From NCBI RefSeq assembly GCF_013386825.1, contig NZ_JACARC010000017.1, forward strand, positions 62,001 to 126,000: a stretch of 64,000 nt of DNA, written 5' to 3'. Shown piece after piece: positions 1-8,904 of the stretch. How positions within the stretch are numbered: position 1 is the first letter of the stretch; each line of letters opens with the position of its first letter. The translations under genes and the position numbers were made by a program. Source of the stretch: Pseudomonas sp. IPO3778. Its GTDB lineage: Bacteria; Pseudomonadota; Gammaproteobacteria; Pseudomonadales; Pseudomonadaceae. The notes under the pieces are model-generated. The model was not told where the DNA came from. It ran no database searches and saw only the letters and a list, made by a program, of their open reading frames with translations.

Positions 1-1
1 T

Positions 2-556
2 TGCGGCTTCCAGCTGCGCGGCACCGGCACCACCGAACTGGCGATCAAGGAACTGGACGTCACCGCCCGCAACTCCTACGGCGAGACCGTGCAACAGCTG
101 CGCCAGGTCCTGGAAAGCAGTGGCGTCAAAGTCTATTCAGGCGCCGCTTATAAACTGAACCTGACGGATGAAAAAGAAGAGCAGCGTAACCTCAGCTACG
201 CCAGTGCCGGGCGCTCTTCGGACGTCGAGTTGAGCACCACGCTCTTCTTCGAAATCCAGGGCCACGACCATCTGCCACTGATGGGTGACAAGATCCAGGT
301 ACAAAAAGTCGTGAGCCACGACGGCAACAACCTGGTGGGTTCGGACTCCGAAGCCATCCAGGTGCGCAAGGAAATGCGTCGTGAACTGGTACAGCGCATG
401 GTTCTGCGCCTGCAACTGATCACCCCTGAAAAACTGGATCAACTGCAGCAGACGGCAGATAACAAGGCCAAGGCAGATGCCGATGCGCTGAAAGCTGCGC
501 AAGAGTATGAAAACAGCCAGCCGAAACAGTCGCCTGTTGAAGTCCCTGCCGAGTAA
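2..556 (+). CDS. lptE: LPS-assembly lipoprotein LptE (5' end outside window)
   Basis: LptE is the outer-membrane lipoprotein that plugs the LptD barrel and helps insert lipopolysaccharide into the outer leaflet. The frame is open from base 2, and its first codon is Cys followed by GFQLRG, which fits the lipidated cysteine at the end of a lipobox, so only the signal peptide is missing. The visible mature protein is about 184 residues and ends in a Lys/Ala/Gln-rich tail, as in pseudomonad LptE proteins. It lies directly upstream of holA, the usual neighbour (leuS-lptE-holA). The assignment rests on the start motif, size and context. Confidence 0.9.
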   Translation, partial: CGFQLRGTGTTELAIKELDVTARNSYGETVQQLRQVLESSGVKVYSGAAYKLNLTDEKEEQRNLSYASAGRSSDVELSTTLFFEIQGHDHLPLMGDKIQVQKVVSHDGNNLVGSDSEAIQVRKEMRRELVQRMVLRLQLITPEKLDQLQQTADNKAKADADALKAAQEYENSQPKQSPVEVPAE

Positions 557-561
557 GCCAG

Positions 562-584
562 ACGGGGCGCCCCAGGCGCCCCGT
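562..584 (+). other. GC-rich hairpin between lptE and holA
   Basis: A perfect 10-bp inverted repeat (ACGGGGCGCC, 3-base loop, GGCGCCCCGT) fills the gap between the lptE stop and the holA start. It has no T tract, so it is more likely an RNA-stability or attenuating stem than a full terminator. It also occupies the place where a Shine-Dalgarno for holA would be expected, and none is visible there. Confidence 0.45.
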
Positions 585-595
585 TCGCCCCGCCT

Positions 596-1633
596 ATGAA
601 ACTTGCCCCCGCCCAACTCGCCAAACATCTGCAAGGCAGCCTGGCGCCCGTCTACATCGTCAGCGGTGATGACCCGCTGCTGTGCCAGGAGGCTGCGGAC
701 GCGATTCGCACTGCCGCCCGCCAACAGGGCTTCGATGAACGCCAAGTGTTCAGCGCCGACGCCAGTTTCGATTGGGGTACGCTGTTGCAAGCCGGGGCGA
801 GCATGTCGCTGTTCGCTGAAAAACGCCTGCTGGAACTGCGGCTGCCTTCGGGCAAACCGGGTGACAAGGGCGCGGCGGCCTTGATGGAATACTGCGCACG
901 CCCCGCCGAGGACACGTTGCTGTTGATCAGCCTGCCCAAGCTTGATGGCAGCGCGCAAAAAACCAAGTGGGGCAAGGCGCTGGTAGAAGGTGCACAGACC
1001 CAGTTCATGCAGATCTGGCCAGTGGACAGCAGTCAGCTGCCACAGTGGATTCGTCAGCGCCTTTCTCAATCCGGGCTGACCGCCAGCCAGGACGCCGTAG
1101 AGCTGATCGCGGCGCGGGTCGAAGGCAACCTGTTGGCGGCCGCCCAGGAAATCGAAAAGCTCAAGTTGATGGCTGAAGGTGGCCAGATCACCGTCGAGAC
1201 CGTACAAGGCGCCGTGGCGGACAGCGCGCGCTTTGACGTATTTGGCCTGGTGGACGCGATCCTGAACGGCGAACCCGCCCACGCCCTGCGCATGCTCGAA
1301 GGGCTGCGCGGTGAAGGGGTCGAGCCACCGGTGATTCTCTGGGCCCTGGCCCGGGAGTTACGCCTGCTGGCCAATATTGCCCTGCAATACAGCCAGGGCA
1401 TCCCACTGGACAAGGCCTTCAGCCAGGCCCGGCCACCGGTGTGGGACAAGCGCAAACCGCTGATCAGCAAAGCCCTGCAACGGCACTCGGCGCAACGCTG
1501 GGCGCAATTGCTGCTGGAGGCCCAGCGCATCGACGCGCAGATCAAGGGCCAGGCGGCGGGATCCCCCTGGATGAGCCTGAGTCGTTTGTCACTTTTGATG
1601 TCAGGGCAGCGCCTGGCATTGCCCGCTGAATAG
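596..1633 (+). CDS. holA: DNA polymerase III subunit delta
   Basis: HolA is the delta subunit of the clamp loader, which opens the beta sliding clamp during chromosome replication. The 345-residue product begins MKLAPAQLAKHLQG and contains the typical 'YIVSGDDPLLCQEAADAIR' stretch near residue 20, followed by an AAA+-like region and a helical C-terminal collar domain. Its length is normal for the family (about 340 aa). It starts 39 bases after lptE with no clear Shine-Dalgarno, so translation may depend on the upstream message. Its place after lptE is conserved in gammaproteobacteria. Confidence 0.96.
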   Translation: MKLAPAQLAKHLQGSLAPVYIVSGDDPLLCQEAADAIRTAARQQGFDERQVFSADASFDWGTLLQAGASMSLFAEKRLLELRLPSGKPGDKGAAALMEYCARPAEDTLLLISLPKLDGSAQKTKWGKALVEGAQTQFMQIWPVDSSQLPQWIRQRLSQSGLTASQDAVELIAARVEGNLLAAAQEIEKLKLMAEGGQITVETVQGAVADSARFDVFGLVDAILNGEPAHALRMLEGLRGEGVEPPVILWALARELRLLANIALQYSQGIPLDKAFSQARPPVWDKRKPLISKALQRHSAQRWAQLLLEAQRIDAQIKGQAAGSPWMSLSRLSLLMSGQRLALPAE

Positions 1634-1717
1634 TCCTACGCATCGCTGGGCTGGACAGAATCCACACTTCGGCCGATGATTCGCACCGCATCATCAACCC
1701 ACCGGAGAGTACCGATC

Positions 1718-1882
1718 ATGAGCAAAAAGCCATCCCCGCATGGCCCCAACAAGGCCAAATCCATCATCGCCCAGCCGTTGTTCCGCAGTCGCCAGGAACG
1801 AGCCGGCAAAGGCAAAGGCAGCTACCGCCGCGAAGCCTTCCAGTCTAATAGCTGGGAGGCTTCATACTTTCTGGCTGCCTGA
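1718..1882 (+). CDS. arfA: Alternative ribosome-rescue factor ArfA
   Basis: ArfA recruits release factor 2 to ribosomes stalled at mRNA ends lacking a stop codon, and so backs up tmRNA. The 54-residue product starts MSKKPSPHGPNKAKS and carries the family signature PLFRSRQERAGKGKGSYRR. I chose the ATG at 1718 because a GGAGAG Shine-Dalgarno precedes it; an upstream in-frame start at 1676 lacks support. The C-terminal part lies inside a strong hairpin (1832-1863), as in E. coli arfA, where RNase III cleavage makes a non-stop message and couples arfA expression to tmRNA failure. Confidence 0.88.
   Translation: MSKKPSPHGPNKAKSIIAQPLFRSRQERAGKGKGSYRREAFQSNSWEASYFLAA
1832..1863 (+). promoter_or_regulatory. 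Intragenic hairpin controlling arfA mRNA
   Basis: GAAGCCTTCCAG (1832-1843) and CTGGGAGGCTTC (1852-1863) form a 12-bp stem with one G-U pair and an 8-base loop, inside the arfA coding sequence and 19 bases before its stop codon. In E. coli and relatives an equivalent hairpin is cut by RNase III, giving a truncated non-stop arfA mRNA. The same role is inferred here from position and shape. Confidence 0.75.
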
Positions 1883-1943
1883 AGGCAAGCGACCCTCTGG
1901 CATGATAAGGTCTGTACCTGATTCGTATTCCCTGGACCTGTGC

Positions 1944-3269
1944 ATGCCCTCTAGTCTTTCCCGTCGTTGGCACCTTCGCCAACTGATCGCTGCCTCCAGC
2001 CTCATTCTGTTAGTCGCCTGCGCGGAAAAACCCACCGCCGCCGATGCTCAACCCCTGCCCCCACTCCAGACTGCACCGGTAGCTGCGCCTGCCGTCGTTG
2101 CGCCACTGGCGGTAGACAATCTTGATATCCAGCCCACCCAGACCTTTGCCGAATGGCAGGCGGGCTTTCGCGTGGAAGCCTTGAAGGCCGGCATTACGCC
2201 TGCGGTGTTTGATAACGCCTTCTCTAACGTTGTGCCCGACCTGGCAGTGATCCGCGCCGACCGCAGCCAGCCGGAGTTTTCCCGCCCGGTGTGGGAATAC
2301 CTGGATGGCGCCCTGTCACCGCTGCGCGTGCGCAATGGCCAAGCGCTGCTGGTGAAGTACGCCGACACGCTTAAAAGCATCGAGGATCGTTATGGCGTCG
2401 ACCGCCAGGCGCTGGTGTCGGTGTGGGGCATGGAGAGCAACTTCGGCCAGTTCCAGGGCAACAACTCGGTGATCCGCTCCCTGGCGACCCTGGCCTACGA
2501 AGGTCGTCGCCCGGCGTTCGCCCAGGCGCAACTGCTGGCGGCGCTGCAAATCATCCAGCATGGCGACATCGCCGCCGACCAGATGAAAGGCTCCTGGGCC
2601 GGGGCCATGGGCCAGACCCAGTTCATCCCGACCACCTATAACACCCACGCCGTGGATTTCGACGGCGACGGTCGCCGCGATATCTGGAACAGCCCAGCCG
2701 ACGCCCTCGCCTCCACCGCGCACTACCTGCAAAGCTCCGGCTGGCAGAAAGGCCAGCCGTGGGGCTTTGAGGTGCAGCAACTGCCATTGAATTTCGATTA
2801 CGCCCTGGCCGATGGCAGTGTGCGCAAAACCGTTGGCGAGTGGCTGAAACTGGGGATCCAGGTGCCGCCTGGCGCCAGCGTCCCGCCCAACGTGGACCAG
2901 CTTTCCGCAGCCCTGCTGTTGCCGGCCGGCTACCGTGGCCCGGCGTTCCTGGTGCTGGACAACTTCCGCGCGATCCTCAAGTACAACAACTCGTCGTCCT
3001 ACGCATTGGCAGTCGGCTTGTTGTCGGAACGGTTCGGTGGTGGAGGTGTGATTCGTGGGAGCTGGCCGAAAGACGAGCTGCCATTGACGCGCTCACAGCG
3101 GATGGACTTGCAGTCGGTGCTCAGCGCCAATGGTTACGATGCCGGCAACCCGGACGGGATCATCGGCGCCAATACCCGCAAGGCGATTCGTGCCGCGCAG
3201 CAGTCACTGGGCTGGCCGGCGGATGGGTATCCGACGGTGAAGTTGCTGGAGTCGTTGCAGAGCCGCTAG
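1944..3269 (+). CDS. sltB3: Lytic murein transglycosylase with peptidoglycan-binding domain (SltB3-like)
   Basis: This is a membrane-anchored lytic transglycosylase of the MltB/SltB superfamily that cleaves the MurNAc-GlcNAc bond to give 1,6-anhydro ends. With the ATG at 1944 the protein has 441 residues and begins with a lipoprotein signal ending in LLVAC. The catalytic Glu lies in VWGMESNFGQF, followed by GSWAGAMGQTQFIPTTYN and the DFDGDGRRDIWN loop. The last ~60 residues form a PG_binding_1 domain (LQSVLSANGYDAGNPDGIIG). This architecture matches P. aeruginosa SltB3, also near holA by recall. An ATG at 1902 is possible but would disrupt the lipobox geometry. Confidence 0.9.
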   Translation: MPSSLSRRWHLRQLIAASSLILLVACAEKPTAADAQPLPPLQTAPVAAPAVVAPLAVDNLDIQPTQTFAEWQAGFRVEALKAGITPAVFDNAFSNVVPDLAVIRADRSQPEFSRPVWEYLDGALSPLRVRNGQALLVKYADTLKSIEDRYGVDRQALVSVWGMESNFGQFQGNNSVIRSLATLAYEGRRPAFAQAQLLAALQIIQHGDIAADQMKGSWAGAMGQTQFIPTTYNTHAVDFDGDGRRDIWNSPADALASTAHYLQSSGWQKGQPWGFEVQQLPLNFDYALADGSVRKTVGEWLKLGIQVPPGASVPPNVDQLSAALLLPAGYRGPAFLVLDNFRAILKYNNSSSYALAVGLLSERFGGGGVIRGSWPKDELPLTRSQRMDLQSVLSANGYDAGNPDGIIGANTRKAIRAAQQSLGWPADGYPTVKLLESLQSR

Positions 3270-3291
3270 ATAGCGGTATGGCTGCTACCGT

Positions 3292-3378
3292 CTTCGCGAG
3301 CAAGCCCGCTCCCACACTTCGACCTTATTCCTTCAGGGAGTACACGGTCAAAATGTGGGAGCGGGCTTGCTCGCGAAG
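3292..3378. repeat. REP/REPIN inverted repeat
   Basis: Two perfectly complementary 25-base arms (3292-3316 and 3354-3378) are separated by 37 bases. The arms contain the core CGCGAGCAAGCCCGCTCCCA, typical of REP sequences in P. fluorescens genomes. It lies between convergent genes and may also act as a bidirectional transcription end or mRNA-stabilising stem. Confidence 0.85.
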
Positions 3379-3402
3379 AGGCCCTCAGAAGCCACAGAAG
3401 TC

Positions 3403-4338
3403 TCAGGCCTTAAACACCACATCCTGCTCCAACACCAACCGCTTCTCCCCCGCATCCAACCGCACCCTGGCGCCCATCGGCAACGTAAGGTTCGGGTTGC
3501 AGTGCCCGCTGCGCCAGCCGGACAGCACAGGGATGCACAACGGCTCGAAGGTCTGCTTCAGCAATCGCTCAAGCGCAAGGCTATCAACCCCCGCCACATC
3601 CCCCACCACAACGCCCGCCACCTGAGCGAGCTTGCCCGCCAGGCGCAAATGGGTGAGCAGCCGGTCGATGCGGTACAGCGGTTCGTTAACGTCTTCGATA
3701 AACAGGATGATGCCCTCGGCATCCATCTCGTAAGCCGTCCCCATCACCGCCGCGATCATTGATAGATTGCCACCCAGCAGCCGCCCGCAGGCGATGCCTG
3801 GCTCGATGGTGGTCAACGGGTAAGCCACCGGGTGGGTGAGCTGGCTACCGGCCTTCACTTGCCCGCGCAGCAGGCTGAACAGTGACGACTCAGTCGGCTG
3901 CAGCTTGTCGCCCAACAGGTCAGCGTTGAACATCGGCCCGTGGAAAGTGACAAAACCGGCATACCGGTGGATCGCCAGGTGCAAGGCGGTGATGTCGCTG
4001 TAGCCGACGAATGGCTTGGGGTTGGCCCGCAGCAGGTCGAAGTCGAGGCGGTCCAGCAGGCGCGGCGTGCCGTAGCCGCCCCGCAGGCAAAATATGGCGT
4101 CGATGGACGCGTCGGCGAACGCCCCGTGCAGGTCATTCAGGCGTACATCGTCACTGCCGGCCAGGTAGCCATCACGCTGCCTCACGCCCGGAAAAATCCG
4201 CAGTGTGTAGCCTCGGGCACGCATCCATTGCGTGGCCTTGTCGATATCCAGCTCGGCCGGCCCGGCAGGGGCAATCAGGCCGATCACGCCTTCGGCGCGC
4301 AGCGCAGGTACCGCACAAGTGGTTAATTGAGTCGTCAT
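3403..4338 (-). CDS. ldcA: Muramoyltetrapeptide LD-carboxypeptidase
   Basis: LdcA is a serine peptidase of family S66 that removes the terminal D-Ala from the tetrapeptide of recycled muropeptides in the cytoplasm. The 311-residue product has the N-terminal GVIGLIAPAGP strand and the nucleophile elbow FVGYSDITALH, with a catalytic Ser near residue 113. It also has the FCLRGGYGTPRLL motif and a C-terminal half ending in a conserved core. No signal peptide is present. It stands alone between two REP elements and faces away from the lipA operon. Confidence 0.92.
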   Translation of the reverse strand: MTTQLTTCAVPALRAEGVIGLIAPAGPAELDIDKATQWMRARGYTLRIFPGVRQRDGYLAGSDDVRLNDLHGAFADASIDAIFCLRGGYGTPRLLDRLDFDLLRANPKPFVGYSDITALHLAIHRYAGFVTFHGPMFNADLLGDKLQPTESSLFSLLRGQVKAGSQLTHPVAYPLTTIEPGIACGRLLGGNLSMIAAVMGTAYEMDAEGIILFIEDVNEPLYRIDRLLTHLRLAGKLAQVAGVVVGDVAGVDSLALERLLKQTFEPLCIPVLSGWRSGHCNPNLTLPMGARVRLDAGEKRLVLEQDVVFKA

Positions 4339-4420
4339 CCATGGTTCTCCTCGTGTGGATTGCCCAAGGCACTCTAAACAGCAATGGTTGCAAACAGAAG
4401 AGGATGACTTAACCGCAACA

Positions 4421-4520
4421 TGTAGGAGCGAGCTTGCTCGCGAAGGTCGTCAACGATAACGCGCGCGTCCTGGACGCGCGCGGTGCTCTTGAGTTCTTCG
4501 CGAGCAAGCTCGCTCCTACA
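4421..4520. repeat. REP/REPIN inverted repeat
   Basis: Perfect 25-base arms (4421-4445 and 4496-4520) with core GGAGCGAGCTTGCTCGCG flank about 50 bases that contain a second small hairpin (GCGCGCGTCC/GGACGCGCGC, 4470-4490). The spacer next to the left arm is nearly identical, in inverted orientation, to part of the element at 16812-16909, as expected for copies of a mobilised REPIN. Confidence 0.85.
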
Positions 4521-4533
4521 GTGAGGGCGAGGC

Positions 4534-5553
4534 TTACGAGACCAGGCTGGCCTTGACCAGTTTCGCCTGCTCGTCGGCGTGGTACGAGGAACGTACCAGC
4601 GGGCCGGAAGCGACGTTCTTGAAGCCCATCTTGTAGCCTTCTTCGGCAAACCAGGCGAACACGTCCGGGTGCACGAAGCGCTGTACCGGCAAGTGGCTGC
4701 GGGACGGCTGCAGGTACTGGCCGAGGGTCAGCATGTCGATGTCGTGTTCGCGCATGCGCTTCATGACTTCGATGACTTCTTCGTCGGTTTCGCCCAGGCC
4801 CAGCATCAGGCCGGATTTGGTCGGGATGTGCGGCATCATCTGCTTGAACTTCTGCAGCAACGTCAGCGACCACTGGTAGTCCGAACCCGGACGCGCAGCC
4901 TTGTACAGGCGCGGCACGGTTTCCAGGTTGTGGTTGAACACATCCGGCGGCTCGGCGGCGGTGATTGCCAGCGCGACGTCCATCCGGCCACGGTAGTCCG
5001 GGACCAGGGTTTCGAGCATCACGTTCGGCGACAGCTTGCGGATCTCGCGGATGCAGTCGGCAAAGTGCTGGGCACCACCGTCACGCAGGTCGTCGCGGTC
5101 CACTGAGGTGATCACTACGTACTTGAGTTTCAGGTCGGCGATGGCGATGGCCAGGCTTTCCGGCTCGTTGACGTCCAGTGGCTTCGGCCGGCCGTGGCCA
5201 ACGTCGCAGAACGGGCAACGACGGGTGCAGATGTCACCCATGATCATGAAGGTGGCGGTGCCGCCGGAGAAGCACTCGCCCAGGTTCGGGCAGGAGGCTT
5301 CTTCGCACACGCTGTGCAGCTTGTGTTTGCGCAGCAGGGCCTTGATACGGTCGACTTCCGGCGAAACCGGGATGCGCACGCGAATCCAGTCAGGCTTTTT
5401 CGGCAGTTCGGTGGTCGGAATGATCTTTACCGGAATGCGTGCAACCTTCTCGGCGCCGCGCAGCTTGACGCCGGCTTCCACCTTGGCACGCGGGGCCGGA
5501 CGCTCGGTAACATCCAGCGTCGGGATCATGGTTTGCACTGCATCAGTAGTCAT
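4534..5553 (-). CDS. lipA: Lipoyl synthase
   Basis: LipA is a radical-SAM enzyme that inserts two sulfurs into the octanoyl group on lipoyl domains of the 2-oxoacid dehydrogenases and the glycine cleavage H protein. The 339-residue sequence has the auxiliary cluster motif [12 protein letters not shown] (Cys83, 88, 94) and the radical-SAM motif CTRRCPFC (Cys109, 113, 116). The conserved [11 protein letters not shown] and the C-terminal RSSYHADEQ arm, with its cluster-ligating Arg-Ser-Ser-Tyr, are also present. It starts 2 bases after the lipB stop, so the two are co-transcribed. Confidence 0.98.
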   Translation of the reverse strand: MTTDAVQTMIPTLDVTERPAPRAKVEAGVKLRGAEKVARIPVKIIPTTELPKKPDWIRVRIPVSPEVDRIKALLRKHKLHSVCEEASCPNLGECFSGGTATFMIMGDICTRRCPFCDVGHGRPKPLDVNEPESLAIAIADLKLKYVVITSVDRDDLRDGGAQHFADCIREIRKLSPNVMLETLVPDYRGRMDVALAITAAEPPDVFNHNLETVPRLYKAARPGSDYQWSLTLLQKFKQMMPHIPTKSGLMLGLGETDEEVIEVMKRMREHDIDMLTLGQYLQPSRSHLPVQRFVHPDVFAWFAEEGYKMGFKNVASGPLVRSSYHADEQAKLVKASLVS

Positions 5554-5555
5554 AA

Positions 5556-6203
5556 TCAGTCGATTCCGCCCGTTAGGGTCGTCTGCTCAGCATAGTCGAG
5601 GTGTTTGACGAGCTGCGCGCGCAGCCGGGCACTTACCTCGGCAAATTCTAGTGGTGTTGCATGATCGCTCAACTGGGTCATCGCCAAACCGGCGTAACCA
5701 CAGGGATTGATCCGTCGAAACGGCGCCAGGTCCATGTCCACGTTCAGGGCCAGGCCATGAAAGGAGCAGCCGTGGCGAATCCGCAGGCCCAGGGAGGCGA
5801 TTTTCGCGCCATCGACATAAACCCCCGGTGCATCCGGCTTGGCCACTGCGGTCACACCGTAGCTGGCCAACAGCTCGATCAGGCATGTCTCCATGCGACT
5901 GACCAGCTCACGCACGCCAAAACCCAGCCTGCGCACGTCCAGCAACAGATAAGCCACCAATTGGCCAGGGCCATGGTAAGTCACCTGCCCGCCGCGGTCG
6001 ACCTGCACCACCGGGATTTCTCCCGGCAGCAGCAAATGCTCGGCCTTGCCGGCCTGACCCTGGGTGAAAACCGGCGGGTGTTCGACCAGCCAGATTTCAT
6101 CCGGGGCTTCGGTGCCGCGCTCGTTGGTGAACCGCTGCATGGCGTGCCACACCGGTTCGTAAGCCATTTGGCCGAGCTCGCGAAAGCCCAGGGTCTGTGA
6201 CAT
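5556..6203 (-). CDS. lipB: Octanoyl-[ACP]:protein N-octanoyltransferase
   Basis: LipB transfers octanoate from acyl carrier protein to lipoyl domains, the first step of endogenous lipoate synthesis. Conserved signatures are [20 protein letters not shown], the catalytic Lys in [10 protein letters not shown] (about residue 134) and the catalytic Cys in NPCGYAGL (about residue 168). I use the ATG at 6203, which overlaps the TGA of ybeD as TGATG. A GTG one codon upstream is also possible. The product is 215 residues, normal for the family. Confidence 0.97.
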   Translation of the reverse strand: MSQTLGFRELGQMAYEPVWHAMQRFTNERGTEAPDEIWLVEHPPVFTQGQAGKAEHLLLPGEIPVVQVDRGGQVTYHGPGQLVAYLLLDVRRLGFGVRELVSRMETCLIELLASYGVTAVAKPDAPGVYVDGAKIASLGLRIRHGCSFHGLALNVDMDLAPFRRINPCGYAGLAMTQLSDHATPLEFAEVSARLRAQLVKHLDYAEQTTLTGGID

Positions 6204-6478
6204 CACAACACCATGTGCACGAAGCCGGTAGCCCGCAGTTCGCTGTTGATGTTGTAGAGCTGGTCCTGGTCAGTCGCAACGATGTGCAACTGAATGGTGG
6301 TGTACTTGCCGGCAGAGCTTGGGCGCTCGTCCACGCGGTTATCGTTGATCGTCGCGTGCTTTTTGACGATTGCGATAATCGCGTCCTTACGGCCCACACC
6401 GGTATCGCTGATCACCTTGATGGGGTAATCAACCACCGGGAATTCGATTTTTGGCGCCTTTACTTCGGTATCGGTCAT
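6203..6478 (-). CDS. ybeD: YbeD/DUF493 family protein
   Basis: This is a 91-residue ferredoxin-fold protein of the DUF493 family, recognised by [13 protein letters not shown] near the start and the C-terminal GFVHMVL. It is found next to lipB in most gammaproteobacteria, which suggests a link to lipoate or cell-wall metabolism, but its molecular role is not established. Its stop codon overlaps the lipB start (TGATG), indicating translational coupling. It lies 84 bases downstream of dacA. Confidence 0.93.
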   Translation of the reverse strand: MTDTEVKAPKIEFPVVDYPIKVISDTGVGRKDAIIAIVKKHATINDNRVDERPSSAGKYTTIQLHIVATDQDQLYNINSELRATGFVHMVL

Positions 6479-6562
6479 GGCGTAACGGCCTCGTAAGCGT
6501 AAGCCGTGGCGACGGGCATAACCCCGCGCCGGATCAGCGCAGGGTCATGCAGGTGCACACTA

Positions 6563-7720
6563 TCAGTTGAACAAGCTGTAGAAGAATAGACGGATGCTAT
6601 CCCACACGCGTCGGAAGATACCACCTTCGTCGACGGCGTCCAGAGCGATCAGGTCGGCGCTGTGCACCACTTTGTCGTCCAGCTTCACTTCGACTTTACC
6701 GATGACGTCGCCCTTGGCGATCGGTGCGACCAGTTGCGGGTTCATGGTCATGCTGGCAACGAGCTTCTTGAGCTGGCCTTTAGGCATGGTCAGGGTCAGG
6801 TCTTCAGCCAGGCCGGCCTTGACTTGATGGGTCGCGCCTTTCCATACAGGGGCTTGAGCCAGCTCGGTGCCTTTCTGGTAGAAGGTCTGGGTTTCGAAGA
6901 AACGGAAACCATAGGTCAGCAGCTTCTGCGTCTCGGCCGCACGGGCCTGCTCGCTGTTGGTACCGAACACCACGGCAATCAGGCGCTGACCGTCACGGAC
7001 AGCAGACGACACCATGCAGTAGCCGGCTTCTTCGGTGTGGCCGGTTTTCAGACCGTCGACGGTCTTGTCACGCCACAGCAACAGGTTGCGGTTAGGCTGC
7101 TTGATGTTGTTCCAGTAGAACTCTTTCTGGGAGTAGATCGCGTAGTGCACCGGGTCGATGCGGATGATCGCGCGCGCCAGGATCGCCATGTCGTGAGCCG
7201 ACGAGTAGTGCTCCGGGTTCGGCAGACCCGTCGGGTTCATGAAGTGGCTGTTGGTCATGCCCAGGTCAGTCACGGTTTTGTTCATCATGTCGGCGAACGC
7301 GTCTTCGCTGCCGGCGATGTGCTCGGACAGGGCCACGCTGGCGTCGTTACCGGACTGGATGATGATGCCGTGCAGCAGGTCGCTCACGGTAACCTGCGAG
7401 CCCACCTTGATGAACATCCGCGAACCGCCGGTACGCCAGGCGTTTTCGCTGACGGTCACCGGATCGTTTTCACCGATCTGGCCGCGACGGATTTCCAGGG
7501 TCGCGATGTAGGCGGTCATCAGCTTGGTCAGGCTGGCTGGGGGCAGGCGCTGGTCACCATTGTTCTCCACCAGCACGTTGCCGCTGGCGGCGTCCATGAG
7601 GACCCAGGCCTTGGCAGCCAGTTGCGGGGAAGCCGGCACCATTTCAACCGCCCAGGCGGCCGGGGTGATGATCAGCGAAAGAAGCAGGCACGTGCGTTTG
7701 GCTAAGGTGGTGATGTTCAT
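6563..7720 (-). CDS. dacA: D-alanyl-D-alanine carboxypeptidase (PBP5/6 type)
   Basis: This low-molecular-weight penicillin-binding protein trims the terminal D-Ala from peptidoglycan pentapeptides in the periplasm. The 385-residue protein has a cleavable signal peptide ending near AAWA. Its active-site motifs are SLTK (Ser63-Lys66), SGN (123-125) and KTG (225-227). A C-terminal beta-rich domain follows, ending in an amphipathic helix (FRRVWDSIRLFFYSLFN) that tethers PBP5 proteins to the inner membrane. It sits between rlpA and ybeD in the cell-elongation cluster. The P. aeruginosa counterpart is called dacC. Confidence 0.97.
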   Translation of the reverse strand: MNITTLAKRTCLLLSLIITPAAWAVEMVPASPQLAAKAWVLMDAASGNVLVENNGDQRLPPASLTKLMTAYIATLEIRRGQIGENDPVTVSENAWRTGGSRMFIKVGSQVTVSDLLHGIIIQSGNDASVALSEHIAGSEDAFADMMNKTVTDLGMTNSHFMNPTGLPNPEHYSSAHDMAILARAIIRIDPVHYAIYSQKEFYWNNIKQPNRNLLLWRDKTVDGLKTGHTEEAGYCMVSSAVRDGQRLIAVVFGTNSEQARAAETQKLLTYGFRFFETQTFYQKGTELAQAPVWKGATHQVKAGLAEDLTLTMPKGQLKKLVASMTMNPQLVAPIAKGDVIGKVEVKLDDKVVHSADLIALDAVDEGGIFRRVWDSIRLFFYSLFN

Positions 7721-7905
7721 CCGTCTCTCGAAATTGCTTATGGAAACTTGCCCTCGCGGGCAAAACTATTCAGACAGCCCGTCGCCAGACTGTCGCGTGT
7801 TCGGTTGTACGCCCACCCCTTGCCCCTGGGTTTTTATTGTTCAACGAGCCAACAACCAAGGCTCAAACCCGCATGCGAGCCTGAACCATCAATCCTTTGT
7901 ACTGC

Positions 7906-8904
7906 TTATTCGGCGGTGACCACGCTGGGTTGCCCCAGGTTGGCCATGCGCACACTGTTCTGCACTTGTGCCACTTCGCCAGGCGTTCCGATCGGGCCCA
8001 TGCGCACACGGTGCAGGGTCTGCTGGTTACGCACAATAGAGCTGATAAACACCGGCGCGTTGACCATCCCGCTGAGCTTGGACCTTAACAGTTCTGCCGC
8101 GTCCGGGTTGGCGAAAGCGCCAACTTGCAGGTATTGCCCGCCCGCGGTAGACGCGCCCGGTGCTGCGCGCGGTATGACGACCGTGTCCGGAGCGTGCTGC
8201 GCCGGCGGCGGCGTCCATTGCTCGATCTTGCCGGCCGATGCGGTGACTTGCGGTTGCGGGGTTTGCGGCTCGTTGAGCATCAACGGTGCTGGCTTGCCAC
8301 GCTCGGCCCAGTACTGGGCCGGGTCGATACCTTCAACCTTCACCCGCGCCGTACCGATCTCGGCATACCCGAGTTTCTTCGCGGCGGCGTAGGACAGATC
8401 GATGATCCGGTCCGAATAGAACGGCCCGCGGTCATTGACCCGCAGGATCACCGTGCGGTTGTTGTCCAGGTTGGTCACCCGAACATAACTGGGCAGCGGC
8501 AGGGTCTTGTGGGCCGCGCTCATGCCGTACAGGTCATACACTTCGCCGTTGGCGGTGTTCTGGCCATGGAACTTGGTCCCGTACCAGGAGGCCGTGCCCG
8601 TTTGAACGTAGGTTTTGGAGTCTTGCAGCGGGAAATAGTTTTTGCCCAACACGGTATAGGGGTTGGCCTTGTAAGGACCGGTGTGCAGGGTTGGCGTGGC
8701 ATCCGGGATTTTCGAAACATCCACATCCCACCACGGCGCGCCGTCTTTGTGGGCACGGTTGATGTCCAGGCCCGGCTGCGAGCGGATGGCCGTACCACCG
8801 GACTTTTGCACAGGTGCGCGACTGGTGGAACAACTGACCACCAATAACGACAATGCGGCGTATGCCACCAGCTTCAGGGGTTTGTACATCGGTGATACCG
8901 GCAT
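7906..8904 (-). CDS. rlpA: RlpA septal lytic transglycosylase (rare lipoprotein A)
   Basis: RlpA is an outer-membrane lipoprotein that cuts peptide-stripped ('naked') glycan strands at the division septum. It has 332 residues with a lipobox LVVSC after a short signal peptide, and a double-psi beta-barrel catalytic domain (QTGTASWYGTKFHGQNTANG ... VRVNDRGPFYSDRIIDLSYAAA). A C-terminal SPOR domain (YLQVGAFANPDAAELL onward) binds septal glycan. The start at 8904 overlaps the sltB1 stop as TAATG; an alternative ATG lies at 8889. The pairing with sltB1 and dacA is conserved. Confidence 0.95.
   Translation of the reverse strand: MPVSPMYKPLKLVAYAALSLLVVSCSTSRAPVQKSGGTAIRSQPGLDINRAHKDGAPWWDVDVSKIPDATPTLHTGPYKANPYTVLGKNYFPLQDSKTYVQTGTASWYGTKFHGQNTANGEVYDLYGMSAAHKTLPLPSYVRVTNLDNNRTVILRVNDRGPFYSDRIIDLSYAAAKKLGYAEIGTARVKVEGIDPAQYWAERGKPAPLMLNEPQTPQPQVTASAGKIEQWTPPPAQHAPDTVVIPRAAPGASTAGGQYLQVGAFANPDAAELLRSKLSGMVNAPVFISSIVRNQQTLHRVRMGPIGTPGEVAQVQNSVRMANLGQPSVVTAE

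Noticed and set aside
1740..1943. N-terminal extension of the SltB3-like protein
   Set aside because: The frame is open upstream of 1944 but overlaps arfA in another frame and would bury the lipobox signal peptide.
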